A stretch of DNA of 64,000 nt from Chloroflexota bacterium. Its GTDB lineage: Bacteria > Chloroflexota > Dehalococcoidia > JACPQK01. Shown here piece by piece: positions 16,137 through 23,187 of the stretch. Where the stretch lies: contig JACPQM010000046.1 in assembly GCA_016190505.1 (NCBI GenBank), forward strand, positions 78,463 to 142,462. The letters are read 5' to 3'. Position 1 is the first letter of the stretch. Each line of letters begins with the position of its first letter. The notes under the pieces are model-generated. The model was given only the letters and a program-made list of their open reading frames with translations. It did not search any database and was not told the DNA's origin. Both the position numbers and the translations under genes were made by a program.

Positions 16137-16357
16137 ACGGCAACCCTTATCTGCTGAACACCAACGAACTCGGGAAGGCCATCTATCTCGCCCCGTCCCT
16201 TCATGACATCAAGGCACAGCTCCATCACCTCCTTCAGGTTCGCCTGGAGCTCGTCAAGAGTTGCCCCTTCAGTGTGGGCGCCACGGATGCTCGGCACCGT
16301 GCCCACGTACAGCTTGGTCTCCGGGTCCCACTCGACATATGCCGTAAACGTCGTCAC
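16133..16357 (-). CDS. HicB family antitoxin (orphaned)
   Basis: A complete 74-residue HicB domain: TTFTAYVEWDPETKLYVGTV, the SIRGAHTEGATLDELQANLKE block and ending in QQIRVAV. HicB antitoxins bind and block HicA through this partial RNase-H-like fold; this copy lacks a C-terminal HTH or ribbon-helix-helix DNA-binding extension. The downstream hicA is truncated (16005-16136), leaving the antitoxin without a functional partner. Confidence 0.85.
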   Translation of the reverse strand: MTTFTAYVEWDPETKLYVGTVPSIRGAHTEGATLDELQANLKEVMELCLDVMKGRGEIDGLPEFVGVQQIRVAV

Positions 16358-16643
16358 GCCAGCCTCCTGCTAAGTACCCGTCCGCCTATATATGGCAATA
16401 GATTTGCCGGTTCAGCCTTGTAGCCTGATACGTTGCCGAATTTATGAACCGGTGTACTAAGCCATGTTGGCACATTGTAGCGCATTGCCCGTATGCCAGC
16501 CTAGCACAAACGTAAAATATACCCCGTCATTGCGAGTCTTACAGGTTCCGAGGCGTCGGGACCCAATGTAGAGCCATGAACCGGCCGCCCGCGGCGTGCG
16601 CATTCCGTCGTTGCGAGGACCCCGACGCACCGGGGGATTGCAT

Positions 16644-16723
16644 GTCATTGCGAGGAGCGGAGCGACGAAGCAACCTACAGACGCCAACTTGGCAGAAGGT
16701 TGCTTCGCTGCGCTCGCAATGAC
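16644..16723. repeat. TCATTGCGAG-type inverted repeat
   Basis: Ends GTCATTGCGAG and CTCGCAATGAC are inverted copies; inner CGAAGCAACCT pairs with AGGTTGCTTCG. Confidence 0.85.
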
Positions 16724-16901
16724 GGGGCATGCCCGGTGCCAGGGGCGCGACTCTGATTCGTCGTCCTGTCCGACTTCCCTATTGACAGGGGGACGCAGTT
16801 CATTGAAAGCGCAGCGAAGCAACCTTCTGACGGTGGCACCGTCTGTAGGCTGCTTCGTCGCCCCGATTACATAGGGGCTCCTTTCAATGAACCAAGCCCG
16901 A

Positions 16902-17036
16902 TGTCATTCCGAGTCCCGAAGGGCGAGGAATCCTTCGGCAGGCTCAGGACGGCGTCTCATGACTGGTCTCTGTCAAGGGCATAATCATGAGATTCCTCGG
17001 TCGTCCCTATCCGTGGGGGACTCCCTCGGAATGACA
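16902..17036. repeat. TCATTCCGAG-type inverted repeat
   Basis: Ends TGTCATTCCGAG and CTCGGAATGACA pair; inner GAGGAATC and GATTCCTC pair. Same architecture as the element at 7614-7734. Confidence 0.8.
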
Positions 17037-17117
17037 CTTTCAGGGAACCGGTTCATTGCTCTCCATTGGGTCCCGACGCCTCGGGACCTAGGGGACTTTC
17101 AATGAACCGACCGTCCC

Positions 17118-17173
17118 GTCATTGCGAGTATCACAGGTCCCGACGGCTCGGGACCTGTGATACTCGCAATGAC
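17118..17173. repeat. 56-bp near-perfect palindrome containing a GTCCCGACG core
   Basis: Arms run CGTCATTGCGAGTATCACAG inward to GTCCCGACG and back as the complement. It combines the TCATTGCGAG ends with the GTCCCGACG core seen elsewhere, including inside the transposase gene at 63153-63172. Confidence 0.85.
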
Positions 17174-17199
17174 GAATTGAGCATTACTGCACGCACGTA

Positions 17200-17396
17200 T
17201 TAGCTACCAAGATGCTTCGCCTGCAAGCGCACCGCAATCTCATTCGTCCAGTGAAAGGCGCGCTCGGCCAGCTCCTCGGTCATGGTGCTCAGGGAGCAGC
17301 TCGGCTGGCGGAAGGATGCCTCCAGCACCTGCCGCCGGTAGAGGCCGTGGGCTTCCCAGGCGGCCAGCCCCCGCTCGAAGCGAGCGATGAGGCTTC
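17200..17396 (-). pseudogene. Duplicated 3' end of a MetE-like gene
   Basis: The translation SLIARFERGLAAWEAHGL then RRQVLEASF and PSCSLSTMTEELAERAF matches the last ~65 residues of the intact protein encoded at 20265-21326, with roughly nine in ten bases alike by eye. Homology begins abruptly at about 17396, next to the end of a hicB gene. The two copies lie in the same orientation on either side of the restriction-modification genes. It contains the terminal zinc-ligand cysteine but no catalytic barrel, so it is non-functional. Confidence 0.8.
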
Positions 17397-17401
17397 CGTT
17401 C

Positions 17402-17617
17402 TCAGCACGACGCCCAGCCGGCACCTGACACTTGGACAGCTACCAGTTCCTCTTCGCTATCGAGCTCCAAGGGAGCCGCCAGCATGTCCTCGGCTCCAAT
17501 ACGCATGGACTCGATAAGCTTCTCCCTGGTCTTCTCCTGGGCGTTCACGCCGGGCAAATCAACTAGCCAGCCGATCCACCAGTTCCCGCTTTTCTTGATC
17601 ACAGCTCTGAACTTCAT
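17402..17617 (-). CDS. HicB-like antitoxin (second locus, orphaned)
   Basis: 71 residues from ATG 17617, which has GAGGTGA eight bases upstream. MKFRAVIKKSGNWWIGWLVDLPGVNAQEKT is a typical HicB opening (strand, W/GW, ...PGV...T), followed by TREKLIESMRIGAEDML. The tail after VAVQV is probably altered because the duplicated MetE-like fragment begins at the stop. The toxin gene in front of it survives only as 27 codons (17618-17698), in frame, so a fusion could also be made from GTG 17698. Confidence 0.72.
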   Translation of the reverse strand: MKFRAVIKKSGNWWIGWLVDLPGVNAQEKTREKLIESMRIGAEDMLAAPLELDSEEELVAVQVSGAGWASC

Positions 17618-17698
17618 CTTGATGTCACCTCGGGGCGGGGCTCGCGAGAACACCGCGCCATGAGCTGTCAAATAGCTGATCAGTTCCCTTCGTTTCAC
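17618..17698 (-). pseudogene. HicA toxin remnant (second locus), N-terminal 20 residues only
   Basis: From GTG 17698 the frame reads MKRRELISYLTAHGAVFSR, matching the start of HicA proteins of the MKRRxLIxHLxxHG type. It breaks off exactly before the usual catalytic-His segment and runs in frame into the intact hicB at 17617. Confidence 0.6.
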
Positions 17699-17873
17699 GC
17701 AGCGGTTCGACCTTCCACAGAGACCACCTCGGACACATCATACCACCGAGACCGATGGTGGGCCACAGCGGACAGTACTCGAACTTTCTGCAGCCCGACC
17801 TTGTGCCCAGGCTGAGGAAACTGCTAGACAACAAGGTCGGGGGTAACGGCGGTTATGCGAAATAGTAAACGAC

Positions 17874-18071
17874 CTAGGAACCATCGGGGACAACAAGTTC
17901 TGAAGGGGCTATCCCCAAGGCAGCGGCCAGACGCTTAATCGTTTGGAAGGTGGGCCTTTGGTGGCCCTTTTCCAAACGCACGATGGTAGAAACGCCAACG
18001 TCAGCCTTTGCTGCCAGCTCGCGCTGAGTAAGGAACTGGGACTCCCTGACCTCTTTCAAGTGGAGCCGCAT
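17874..18071 (-). CDS. XRE-family HTH regulator, candidate controller (C) protein of the restriction-modification system
   Basis: 65 residues from ATG 18071 (GGGAGG six bases upstream; an upstream start at 18116 has no good ribosome site). RLHLKEVRESQFLTQRELAAKADVGVSTIVRLEKG is a classic helix-turn-helix, and the whole protein is one Cro/C1 domain. Its divergent neighbour is a DNA adenine methyltransferase and an EcoRV-like nuclease follows, so a role as a C-protein timing nuclease expression is likely. A 9-bp inverted repeat (CGATAACAT / ATGTTATCG) lies in the shared promoter region. Confidence 0.85.
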   Translation of the reverse strand: MRLHLKEVRESQFLTQRELAAKADVGVSTIVRLEKGHQRPTFQTIKRLAAALGIAPSELVVPDGS

Positions 18072-18088
18072 CTGTACCTCCCAGAACA

Positions 18089-18137
18089 CGATAACATGAC
18101 GACAGGATCTTGACAATTGATGCTCATGATGTTATCG
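18089..18137. promoter_or_regulatory. Divergent promoter with 9-bp inverted repeat, candidate C-protein operator
   Basis: CGATAACAT (18089-18097) and ATGTTATCG (18129-18137) are perfect inverted copies separated by 31 bp. TTGACA at 18110-18115 with TATCGT 17 bp later gives a plus-strand promoter toward the methyltransferase, whose -10 overlaps the right arm. Confidence 0.5.
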
Positions 18138-18232
18138 TCTTAATGTCGTTTTGCTATCGCATGAGAGATGTTCGTGTGGGGAGTGCCGGGGACGTCCGCT
18201 TGGAGTACAATTTGCCTTGAGGAGATCAGTAC

Positions 18233-19372
18233 ATGGGTGGCTCGTTCCGAAGAGAGTCCGACCACGCTAAGTCCGGAGAAGTTCTACGTTTCGGCCAGCG
18301 ACCAAGGGAACTGCTTCAGACCGTTCTACCCTTGGAAGTTGAAATGGAGCCAACGTTTCCCACGACGAGGTTCCAGGGTAGCAAGGCTAAGCTGGTGAAC
18401 TGGATATGGGATAGCATTAAGGATCTAGATTTTCACACCGCGCTAGACGCCTTCGGCGGTACTGGGAGTGTAGCTCATAAACTGAAACGCGAAGACAAGC
18501 TTGTCGTCTATAATGACGTCCTCCGTTTCAACTTTCTGATTGGGCAGGCCCTGATAGAGAACTCTAGAGTGAGGCTTTTGGAAGATGACGTAGAGTGGCT
18601 GCTCAAGAAGCACCCGGACTTTGCTTACCCGACTTTCATTGAGGATACCTTTAGGGACATCTATTACACTGACGAAGAGAACCGCTGGTTGGATACTGTT
18701 GTCACTAACATTCGTCAGCTAGTAGATCAGTACAAGAGGGCTCTTGCGTATTTCGCCCTATTCCAAGCCTGCATCATTAAAAGACCCTTCAACCTCTTTC
18801 ACCGGAAGAATCTTTATCTAAGGTTCCAGGACGTAAAGCGCACCTTCGGTAATAAGACCACGTGGGATAAGCCATTTGACTACTATTTCCGTCAGTTCGC
18901 TGCCGAGGCAAACGGGGCGGTCTTTGACAACGGGAGGGAGTGCCGCGCTGTTAGCTGTGATCCTACGAATGTGGGCGGGGAATACGATCTGGTGTACATA
19001 GACACGCCATATATCTCAGCCAAAGGGGTTGGTGTCGACTACCTTCATTTCTACCACTTCCTTGAAGGGCTGACGGACTATGACAATTGGGGGCGCAGAA
19101 TCGATTTGCACAAAAGGCATCGCCCCCTGAAAGTTCCAAAGAGCGATTGGGTGGATCCAAGACGCATATGTTCAGCTTTTGAGCGGCTCTTTGCGCGGTA
19201 CCGAGACAGTATCTTAGTGGTGTCATACCGCGACAACGGCATTCCTGGCGAGCAGGAGTTGTGTCAGCTCCTCGCCAAATACAAAAAGGATGTGAAAGAG
19301 GTAAGGAGGAAGAACCACAAGTACGTTCTTTCAACGTACAGCTCGAACGAACTGCTCCTCATTGCCCATTAA
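18233..19372 (+). CDS. D12-class DNA adenine N6-methyltransferase of an EcoRV-like system
   Basis: 379 residues from ATG 18233 (AGGAG upstream); ATG 18344 (MEPTFPTTRFQGSKAKLVNW) would begin directly at the conserved domain and is a serious alternative. Motif X is RFQGSKAKLV, the AdoMet-binding motif I is DAFGGTGSVAHKL (Asp72), and the catalytic motif IV is YDLVYIDTPYISAKG (DTPY near 257, a variant of DPPY). D12-class enzymes include Dam and M.EcoRV. It is convergent with the EcoRV-like nuclease gene, 24 bp apart. Expected role: protect GATATC, or whatever the nuclease recognises, by adenine methylation. Confidence 0.9.
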   Translation: MGGSFRRESDHAKSGEVLRFGQRPRELLQTVLPLEVEMEPTFPTTRFQGSKAKLVNWIWDSIKDLDFHTALDAFGGTGSVAHKLKREDKLVVYNDVLRFNFLIGQALIENSRVRLLEDDVEWLLKKHPDFAYPTFIEDTFRDIYYTDEENRWLDTVVTNIRQLVDQYKRALAYFALFQACIIKRPFNLFHRKNLYLRFQDVKRTFGNKTTWDKPFDYYFRQFAAEANGAVFDNGRECRAVSCDPTNVGGEYDLVYIDTPYISAKGVGVDYLHFYHFLEGLTDYDNWGRRIDLHKRHRPLKVPKSDWVDPRRICSAFERLFARYRDSILVVSYRDNGIPGEQELCQLLAKYKKDVKEVRRKNHKYVLSTYSSNELLLIAH

Positions 19373-19396
19373 CTGATGCAACAGCACGGCTGTGGT

Positions 19397-20143
19397 CTAG
19401 GCTGGATTCTCTCTACGCCAAGCGAGGTATCCATCAAGATTGGCGTACTTGCGGGGAGGCGTACGGTCGAAGTTTCTCCAGTAATCCTCGAACACCTCCT
19501 TCCCGTTTGGTCCGAGCCTGGCAAAAGTGCCTGTCCCTTGGCGGAGTTCTGTGAGCCGGCGGACTGAGCCTATGTTGGTGGTATTGCCGCTGCCTGGCCT
19601 GTCCGAGGCGATTCGCCACTTCTCCTGAATGACCATTTCCACGTCTTTTATCGGCGCAATCACGCGGTCGAGATCGCCCACAGTAAGGACTTGTGGGATC
19701 ACTCCCGGGACTCGGCTATAGATGAAACCCACTACCCAGTGAGCCACATATTCGTCATAAGGGTACTTGATGTTCTTGGTAAAAGGTGGCCTCATATATG
19801 CTGTGTACGACCCAAGTGTGAATCCTGCGGTAGCATCGTCTTTCCGGTATGTGCTCTTAATATCAATGGCAATCTTGTTGGGCGTCTCCTGGCCGAGAGT
19901 AATCGTCAGATCAGGGTAGACAGTTTGACGTTGTTCCGTCTCAATTTTCACCTCATACGGTGCGAAGGCCTCGAAGATTACTGGAAAAGCCACGAGCTCG
20001 AACACTTTGGAGAGGAGCTTGGTGTCGTTAGAAAGAGTATAAAGGCGTTTTCGCGCATCCACTACGCCCTTTATCTGCCATTCATAGCCTGCACCCTTGA
20101 AGGCCGTTGACAACACTGATCGAATGTCTAGCTCTTTCTCCAC
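19397..20143 (-). CDS. EcoRV-like type II restriction endonuclease
   Basis: 248 residues against 245 for R.EcoRV, and alignable end to end. LSNDTKLLSKVFELVAFPVI matches the EcoRV segment with the metal-affecting Glu45 (here Glu49). YPDLTI gives Asp78 and IAIDIKSTY gives Asp94 and Lys96, the Asp74/Asp90/Lys92 catalytic triad with identical 16-residue spacing. FTLGSYTAYM and HWVVGFIYSRV follow. GSGNTTNIGS (184-193) is identical to the EcoRV recognition loop (182-188 there) that reads GATATC. The start is GTG 20143 with only a weak ribosome site, but homology supports it. Predicted to cut GATATC blunt as a homodimer, though specificity is inferred. Confidence 0.93.
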   Translation of the reverse strand: MEKELDIRSVLSTAFKGAGYEWQIKGVVDARKRLYTLSNDTKLLSKVFELVAFPVIFEAFAPYEVKIETEQRQTVYPDLTITLGQETPNKIAIDIKSTYRKDDATAGFTLGSYTAYMRPPFTKNIKYPYDEYVAHWVVGFIYSRVPGVIPQVLTVGDLDRVIAPIKDVEMVIQEKWRIASDRPGSGNTTNIGSVRRLTELRQGTGTFARLGPNGKEVFEDYWRNFDRTPPRKYANLDGYLAWRRENPA

Positions 20144-20264
20144 AAGCTACCCCAGCGGAAGATTTGACGAAACTTCAGTCCATTAGGAGAACTTGGTGGG
20201 CCTCTGTAGACTCGAACTGGCCTGGACAGCCGCATGACGACCACCTTGCTAGCGCCCGCTCCGG

Positions 20265-21326
20265 CTACCCCACAGAATACATTTCCTGCAACTGCACCGC
20301 AATCTCATTCGTCCACCGGAAGGCGCGCTCGGCCAGCTCTTCGGTCATGGTGCTCAGGGAGCAGCTCGGCTGGAGGAAGGAGGCTTCCAGCACCTGGCGC
20401 CGGTCGAGGCCGTGGGCCTCCCAGGCGGCCAGCCCCCGCTCGAAGCGAGCAATGAGGCTGTCCACCGTCTCCCCCAGCAGCTTGTCGCTATTGGCGGGGA
20501 CGATGCCCCAGGCCACCATGCCCCCTCTATCGAGGTATGCCTGTAGCTCCTGGGGATAGAGGCACAGCTTGTCGGCAAACTCGAAGGCGTCGAAGTGGAT
20601 GATGTCGGTGACAGACTCGTAGAGCAGGGGCCAGTCTATGTTGGCGCAGCAGTGGACAGTGGTGGGGCCAGGGGTGGCCTGTAGCACCTCGTTGATGGCG
20701 GCCAACACGTCGGCGCGGGGCAAGCTGGCGAAGGCGGTGCCCTGGAGCGTCAGCAGCGGCTCGGCTATGCGGTTGCCGATGATGGCGCCGGGCGCCGCCT
20801 GGCACAGGGCGCTGTAGAGCCAGCGCGCCTTCATCACCAGGGTCTTGATGACGGCGTCCCGCATCTGCTCGTGGTAGAAGATAGGCCGGCCATCCTGGTC
20901 CATCACCCTCATGCCAAAGGAGATGGGGCCATTCTGGCTCACCGAGATGAACCGGCCCCGCCAGGAGCCCTGTCTCAGCGCGTCCAGGGACAGATAGAAG
21001 CCCGGACTGGCCTCGCGGGGGACAGCGAAGTGGTCCAGGTCCTCAGCCAGAAAGTGCTCGTAGAAGGCGGTAAGCTCGGCCTCGACCCGGCCCGGGTCGG
21101 AGGTATCGAAATAGGCCTTGCTGTGCTCGCGGTCAATGACAGCGCAGGGCATGCCCTGGAGCATTCGCTCCACGGCCAGCTTCTCCAGCCTGGGGAAGGC
21201 GGGCACGGTGATAGCTGCCTCCGGGCAGGCCAGCACCATCTCGACCACCAGCCGCGGCTCCGTGTGCGGCCACTGGGTAGGCGTCATGGGCATGAGGTTT
21301 GGGGGAAAGTTCAGTTTCTGGTTCAT
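20265..21326 (-). CDS. MetE-like (cobalamin-independent methionine synthase/URO-D superfamily) protein
   Basis: 353 residues from ATG 21326 behind GGGGGTAACC. The barrel carries HCCANIDWPLL near 225 (the His-x-Cys zinc ligands), FDAFEFADKL near 246 and PSCSLSTMTEELAERAF at the end (the distal zinc Cys), the layout of zinc-dependent methyl-transferring MetE and of URO-D-related enzymes. It lacks the MetE N-terminal half, like archaeal-type core enzymes and corrinoid methyltransferase partners. The substrate is unknown. A diverged copy of its last ~200 bp occurs at 17200-17396, on the other side of the restriction-modification genes. Confidence 0.82.
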   Translation of the reverse strand: MNQKLNFPPNLMPMTPTQWPHTEPRLVVEMVLACPEAAITVPAFPRLEKLAVERMLQGMPCAVIDREHSKAYFDTSDPGRVEAELTAFYEHFLAEDLDHFAVPREASPGFYLSLDALRQGSWRGRFISVSQNGPISFGMRVMDQDGRPIFYHEQMRDAVIKTLVMKARWLYSALCQAAPGAIIGNRIAEPLLTLQGTAFASLPRADVLAAINEVLQATPGPTTVHCCANIDWPLLYESVTDIIHFDAFEFADKLCLYPQELQAYLDRGGMVAWGIVPANSDKLLGETVDSLIARFERGLAAWEAHGLDRRQVLEASFLQPSCSLSTMTEELAERAFRWTNEIAVQLQEMYSVG

Positions 21327-21445
21327 GGTTACCCCCTATGTACGCGTGCCTTCCCGCTGTCAAGTCCGGCTTGTGGATCCAACATAGCGATTTCGTTGTA
21401 GGTCGTGTCGAACCGTCGGGACAACCCGCTAGGCGCGGCAGAGGG

Positions 21446-21483
21446 CAAATGTAGGGGCGAACGGCCGTTCGCCCCTACATTTG
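21446..21483. repeat. 38-bp perfect palindrome of the GTAGGGGCG...CGCCCCTAC family
   Basis: Arms GTAGGGGCGAACGG / CCGTTCGCCCCTAC extended by CAAAT/ATTTG. It lies downstream of the DUF433 locus and could also act as a bidirectional terminator. Confidence 0.85.
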
Positions 21484-21507
21484 TCTCGCCCACTACGCTG
21501 CAACACA

Positions 21508-21573
21508 CTATGTCACCGCGTGAGATAGCTCGATCAAGCTAGAGCAAACATCTTGGTGGAGCATGAACTTCAA
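21508..21573 (-). pseudogene. DUF5615-like PIN toxin remnant
   Basis: A 21-codon frame begins at TTG 21573, overlapping the DUF433 stop as TTGA. It reads LKFMLHQDVCSSLIELSHAV, resembling DUF5615 starts of the MKFLLDENVP type, then stops 25 bp before the palindrome. DUF433-DUF5615 gene pairs are a known toxin-antitoxin arrangement; here only the toxin start is left. Confidence 0.45.
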
Positions 21574-21800
21574 GTCGGAGTCGAAGCAAGGTGAATATCT
21601 TGAGCGGCAACGAGCGCAATAGCGTACTGAATGCAGGCGCGAATGTCCTCTTCGGTGAGGTCCGGATAGTAGTCTTTGATGATCTCCGCGAACGTCAGGC
21701 TATCATTGAGCAGCTCAAGAACATCTTGGACCGCAATGCGGGTCCCAGCCACGCATGGCTTCCCGAAACGAATCCTGGGGTTTACCGCGATCCTGTCCAT
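21570..21800 (-). CDS. DUF433 family antitoxin (orphaned)
   Basis: 76 residues: DRIAVNPRIRFGKPCVAGTR, IAVQDVLELLNDSLTFAEII, then YYPDLTEEDIRACIQYA, a textbook DUF433 protein with its winged-helix-like DNA-binding fold. DUF433 genes usually precede a DUF5615 PIN-type toxin; the following gene is reduced to a 21-codon remnant. Starts at ATG 21800. Confidence 0.88.
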   Translation of the reverse strand: MDRIAVNPRIRFGKPCVAGTRIAVQDVLELLNDSLTFAEIIKDYYPDLTEEDIRACIQYAIALVAAQDIHLASTPT

Positions 21801-21863
21801 TTGTTCGCCTCTTTCAGAACCCTCATCACATATGACGTGGTTCGTGGGCCTTGTCCCCAGATG

Positions 21864-22424
21864 CTATCCCAGCACTTCGTCCGCCGACAGGCTCACGCCG
21901 GGAAGGGCTTGCGGCGTGACGTCCTCCCCGCGGCGGGCCACCCGCCTTTCCCGATAGCCTTCCGCGCTCGGGTCACAGTAGACCTCTATCTGGTCAGCAG
22001 TCAGGTCCACCAGCCATACCTCTAGGATGCCCGCCCGAGTGTACAGGGGGACCTTCACGGTGCGGTCGTAGTCGCTGGTTGTCTCGGCCACTTCGACAAC
22101 TAACATGATGTCCTCGGGTCCGGGGTGGGCGTCAGCATAGAAGTCGGCACGGGGCCGAAGGAGGGCCAGGTCAGGCTGCGGCTCCGAATGCTCTCCCAAG
22201 CGCACCGGACCCTGGACGCCGAGGATTGCCCGTTGCTCCAGCCGTTGGGCAAGGTAGTGCGTCAAGCGGTATACCACAGATGCGTGCCGACTGCCTATGG
22301 GGACCATCTCCACAATCTCCCCTTCCAGGAGCTCTACCCGGTCATCCTCGGTGAGTACACCAGCTTGGGCCATCCGGTAGTACTCCTCCACCGTGAACCG
22401 ACGCCTTACCAGAGAAACCGCCAT
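21864..22424 (-). CDS. Uma2 family (DUF820) putative endonuclease, copy A
   Basis: 186 residues starting MAVSLVRRRFTVEEYYRMAQ, with GDRVELLEGEIVEM-type block DDRVELLEGEIVEMVPIG, QPDLALLRPRADFY, and the PD-(D/E)xK core PEDIMLVVEVAETT plus KVPLYTRAGILEVWLVDL. Uma2 proteins are abundant in cyanobacteria and Chloroflexi and are presumed nucleases of uncertain role. It has the same length and the same ribosome site (AGGAGGAGACGG) as copy B just upstream, so it arose by tandem duplication. Confidence 0.88.
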   Translation of the reverse strand: MAVSLVRRRFTVEEYYRMAQAGVLTEDDRVELLEGEIVEMVPIGSRHASVVYRLTHYLAQRLEQRAILGVQGPVRLGEHSEPQPDLALLRPRADFYADAHPGPEDIMLVVEVAETTSDYDRTVKVPLYTRAGILEVWLVDLTADQIEVYCDPSAEGYRERRVARRGEDVTPQALPGVSLSADEVLG

Positions 22425-22442
22425 CCGTCTCCTCCTAGGGCT

Positions 22443-23003
22443 TCACCCCAATACCTCATCCACATGTAGCTTTGTGCCGGGCAGGGCCTGGGGCGTCAAC
22501 GCCTCCCCACGGCGGGTACCCCGCATCTCGCGATAGCCTTCGGTGCTCGGGCTGCGATAGACCTCCACCTGGCCGCCGGCCAGGTCCACCAGCCACACTT
22601 CGGCAATGCCTGCCCGAGCGTACAGGGGGACCTTCACCGTGCGGTCGTAATCGGCTGTGGCGTCGGCCACTTCGACAACGAGCAGGATGTCCTCAGGCCC
22701 AGGGTGGGCGTCAGCATAGAAGTCGGCGCGGGGCCGCAGCAGCGCCAGGTCGGGCTGGGGTTCCGAATGCTCGGCAAGACGGATAGGGTTCTGCACGCTT
22801 ATCGAAGTGTTCCCCCTGGCTGCCGCAGAAAGCAGATGGTCTAGCCGCCGAACGCACGCGGCGTGCCGGGTGCCTTTGGGCGTCATCTCCACGATCTCCC
22901 CTTCCAACAGCTCCACACGGTCGTCCTCGGTGAGCACACCCGCCTGGGCCATGCGGTGGTACTCGTCCGCTGTGAACCGGCGTCTTACCAGGGAAACAGC
23001 CAT
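22443..23003 (-). CDS. Uma2 family (DUF820) putative endonuclease, copy B
   Basis: 186 residues from ATG 23003 (MAVSLVRRRFTADEYHRMAQ), preceded by GGAGGAGACGG; an in-frame extension to 23072 is not needed. The core PEDILLVVEVADATADYDRT holds the Glu of the PD-(D/E)xK fold. It differs from copy A mainly at 55-85 and in the C-terminal 40 residues. The copies are 18 bp apart and probably co-transcribed. Confidence 0.87.
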   Translation of the reverse strand: MAVSLVRRRFTADEYHRMAQAGVLTEDDRVELLEGEIVEMTPKGTRHAACVRRLDHLLSAAARGNTSISVQNPIRLAEHSEPQPDLALLRPRADFYADAHPGPEDILLVVEVADATADYDRTVKVPLYARAGIAEVWLVDLAGGQVEVYRSPSTEGYREMRGTRRGEALTPQALPGTKLHVDEVLG

Positions 23004-23054
23004 CCGTCTCCTCCTGTGCCCCCCATTCTCGCTCCCACCGCCAGCGTTGTCAAA

Positions 23055-23114
23055 GACAACGAGGGGAGCCACCTCACCTCTATGCCACAGGGAAAGGCAT
23101 GGCTCCCTCGTCTT
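23055..23114 (-). terminator. Hairpin downstream of the CDC48 gene
   Basis: On the minus strand GACGAGGGAGCCA pairs with TGGCTCCCCTCGTTGTC across about 28 bases, shortly after the CDC48 stop. There is no long T-run, so this may be a repeat rather than an intrinsic terminator. Confidence 0.4.
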
Positions 23115-23187
23115 AACAACAGTAGCCGACCGGCCGCTCCGGCAATTGGCTGCGTGGCTCGCCGGAGGCCCAACCTCAGATGGGCGC

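Larger units (their letters stand above)
16358..17199. other. 842-bp non-coding repeat nest
   Basis: I see no gene here. The stretch is made of dispersed palindromes: TCATTGCGAG-type hairpins (16644-16723, 17118-17173), a TCATTCCGAG-type element (16902-17036), and short TCCCGACG/CGTCGGGA palindromes at 16546-16562 and 17069-17089. Open frames across it translate to repeat-derived peptides and should be ignored. Confidence 0.8.

Noticed and set aside
16457..17105. Several 60-120 codon frames with VIASAAKQ or SLRGPRR-type peptides
   Set aside because: These are known artefacts of translating TCATTGCGAG-type palindromic repeats.
7614..17173. TCATTNNGAG repeats as a CRISPR array
   Set aside because: The units are palindromic, unevenly spaced and separated by genes. 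There are no regular spacers and no cas genes.
17755..17865. Short plus-strand frame MVGHSGQYSNFLQPDLVPRL and onward
   Set aside because: The composition looks protein-like, but it is only 36 codons, has no ribosome site and no recognised family. It may be a gene remnant.
18168..18398. 76-codon frame overlapping the methyltransferase start
   Set aside because: No family match, and it is contradicted by the strong D12 methyltransferase frame and its ribosome site.
20150..20264. tRNA-like 3' end on the minus strand (AGTTCGAGTCTACAGAGGCC followed by CACCA)
   Set aside because: The T-loop-like sequence is present, but the T stem does not pair and no matching 5' acceptor or anticodon arm is found. 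It could be an attachment scar but is not a tRNA gene.
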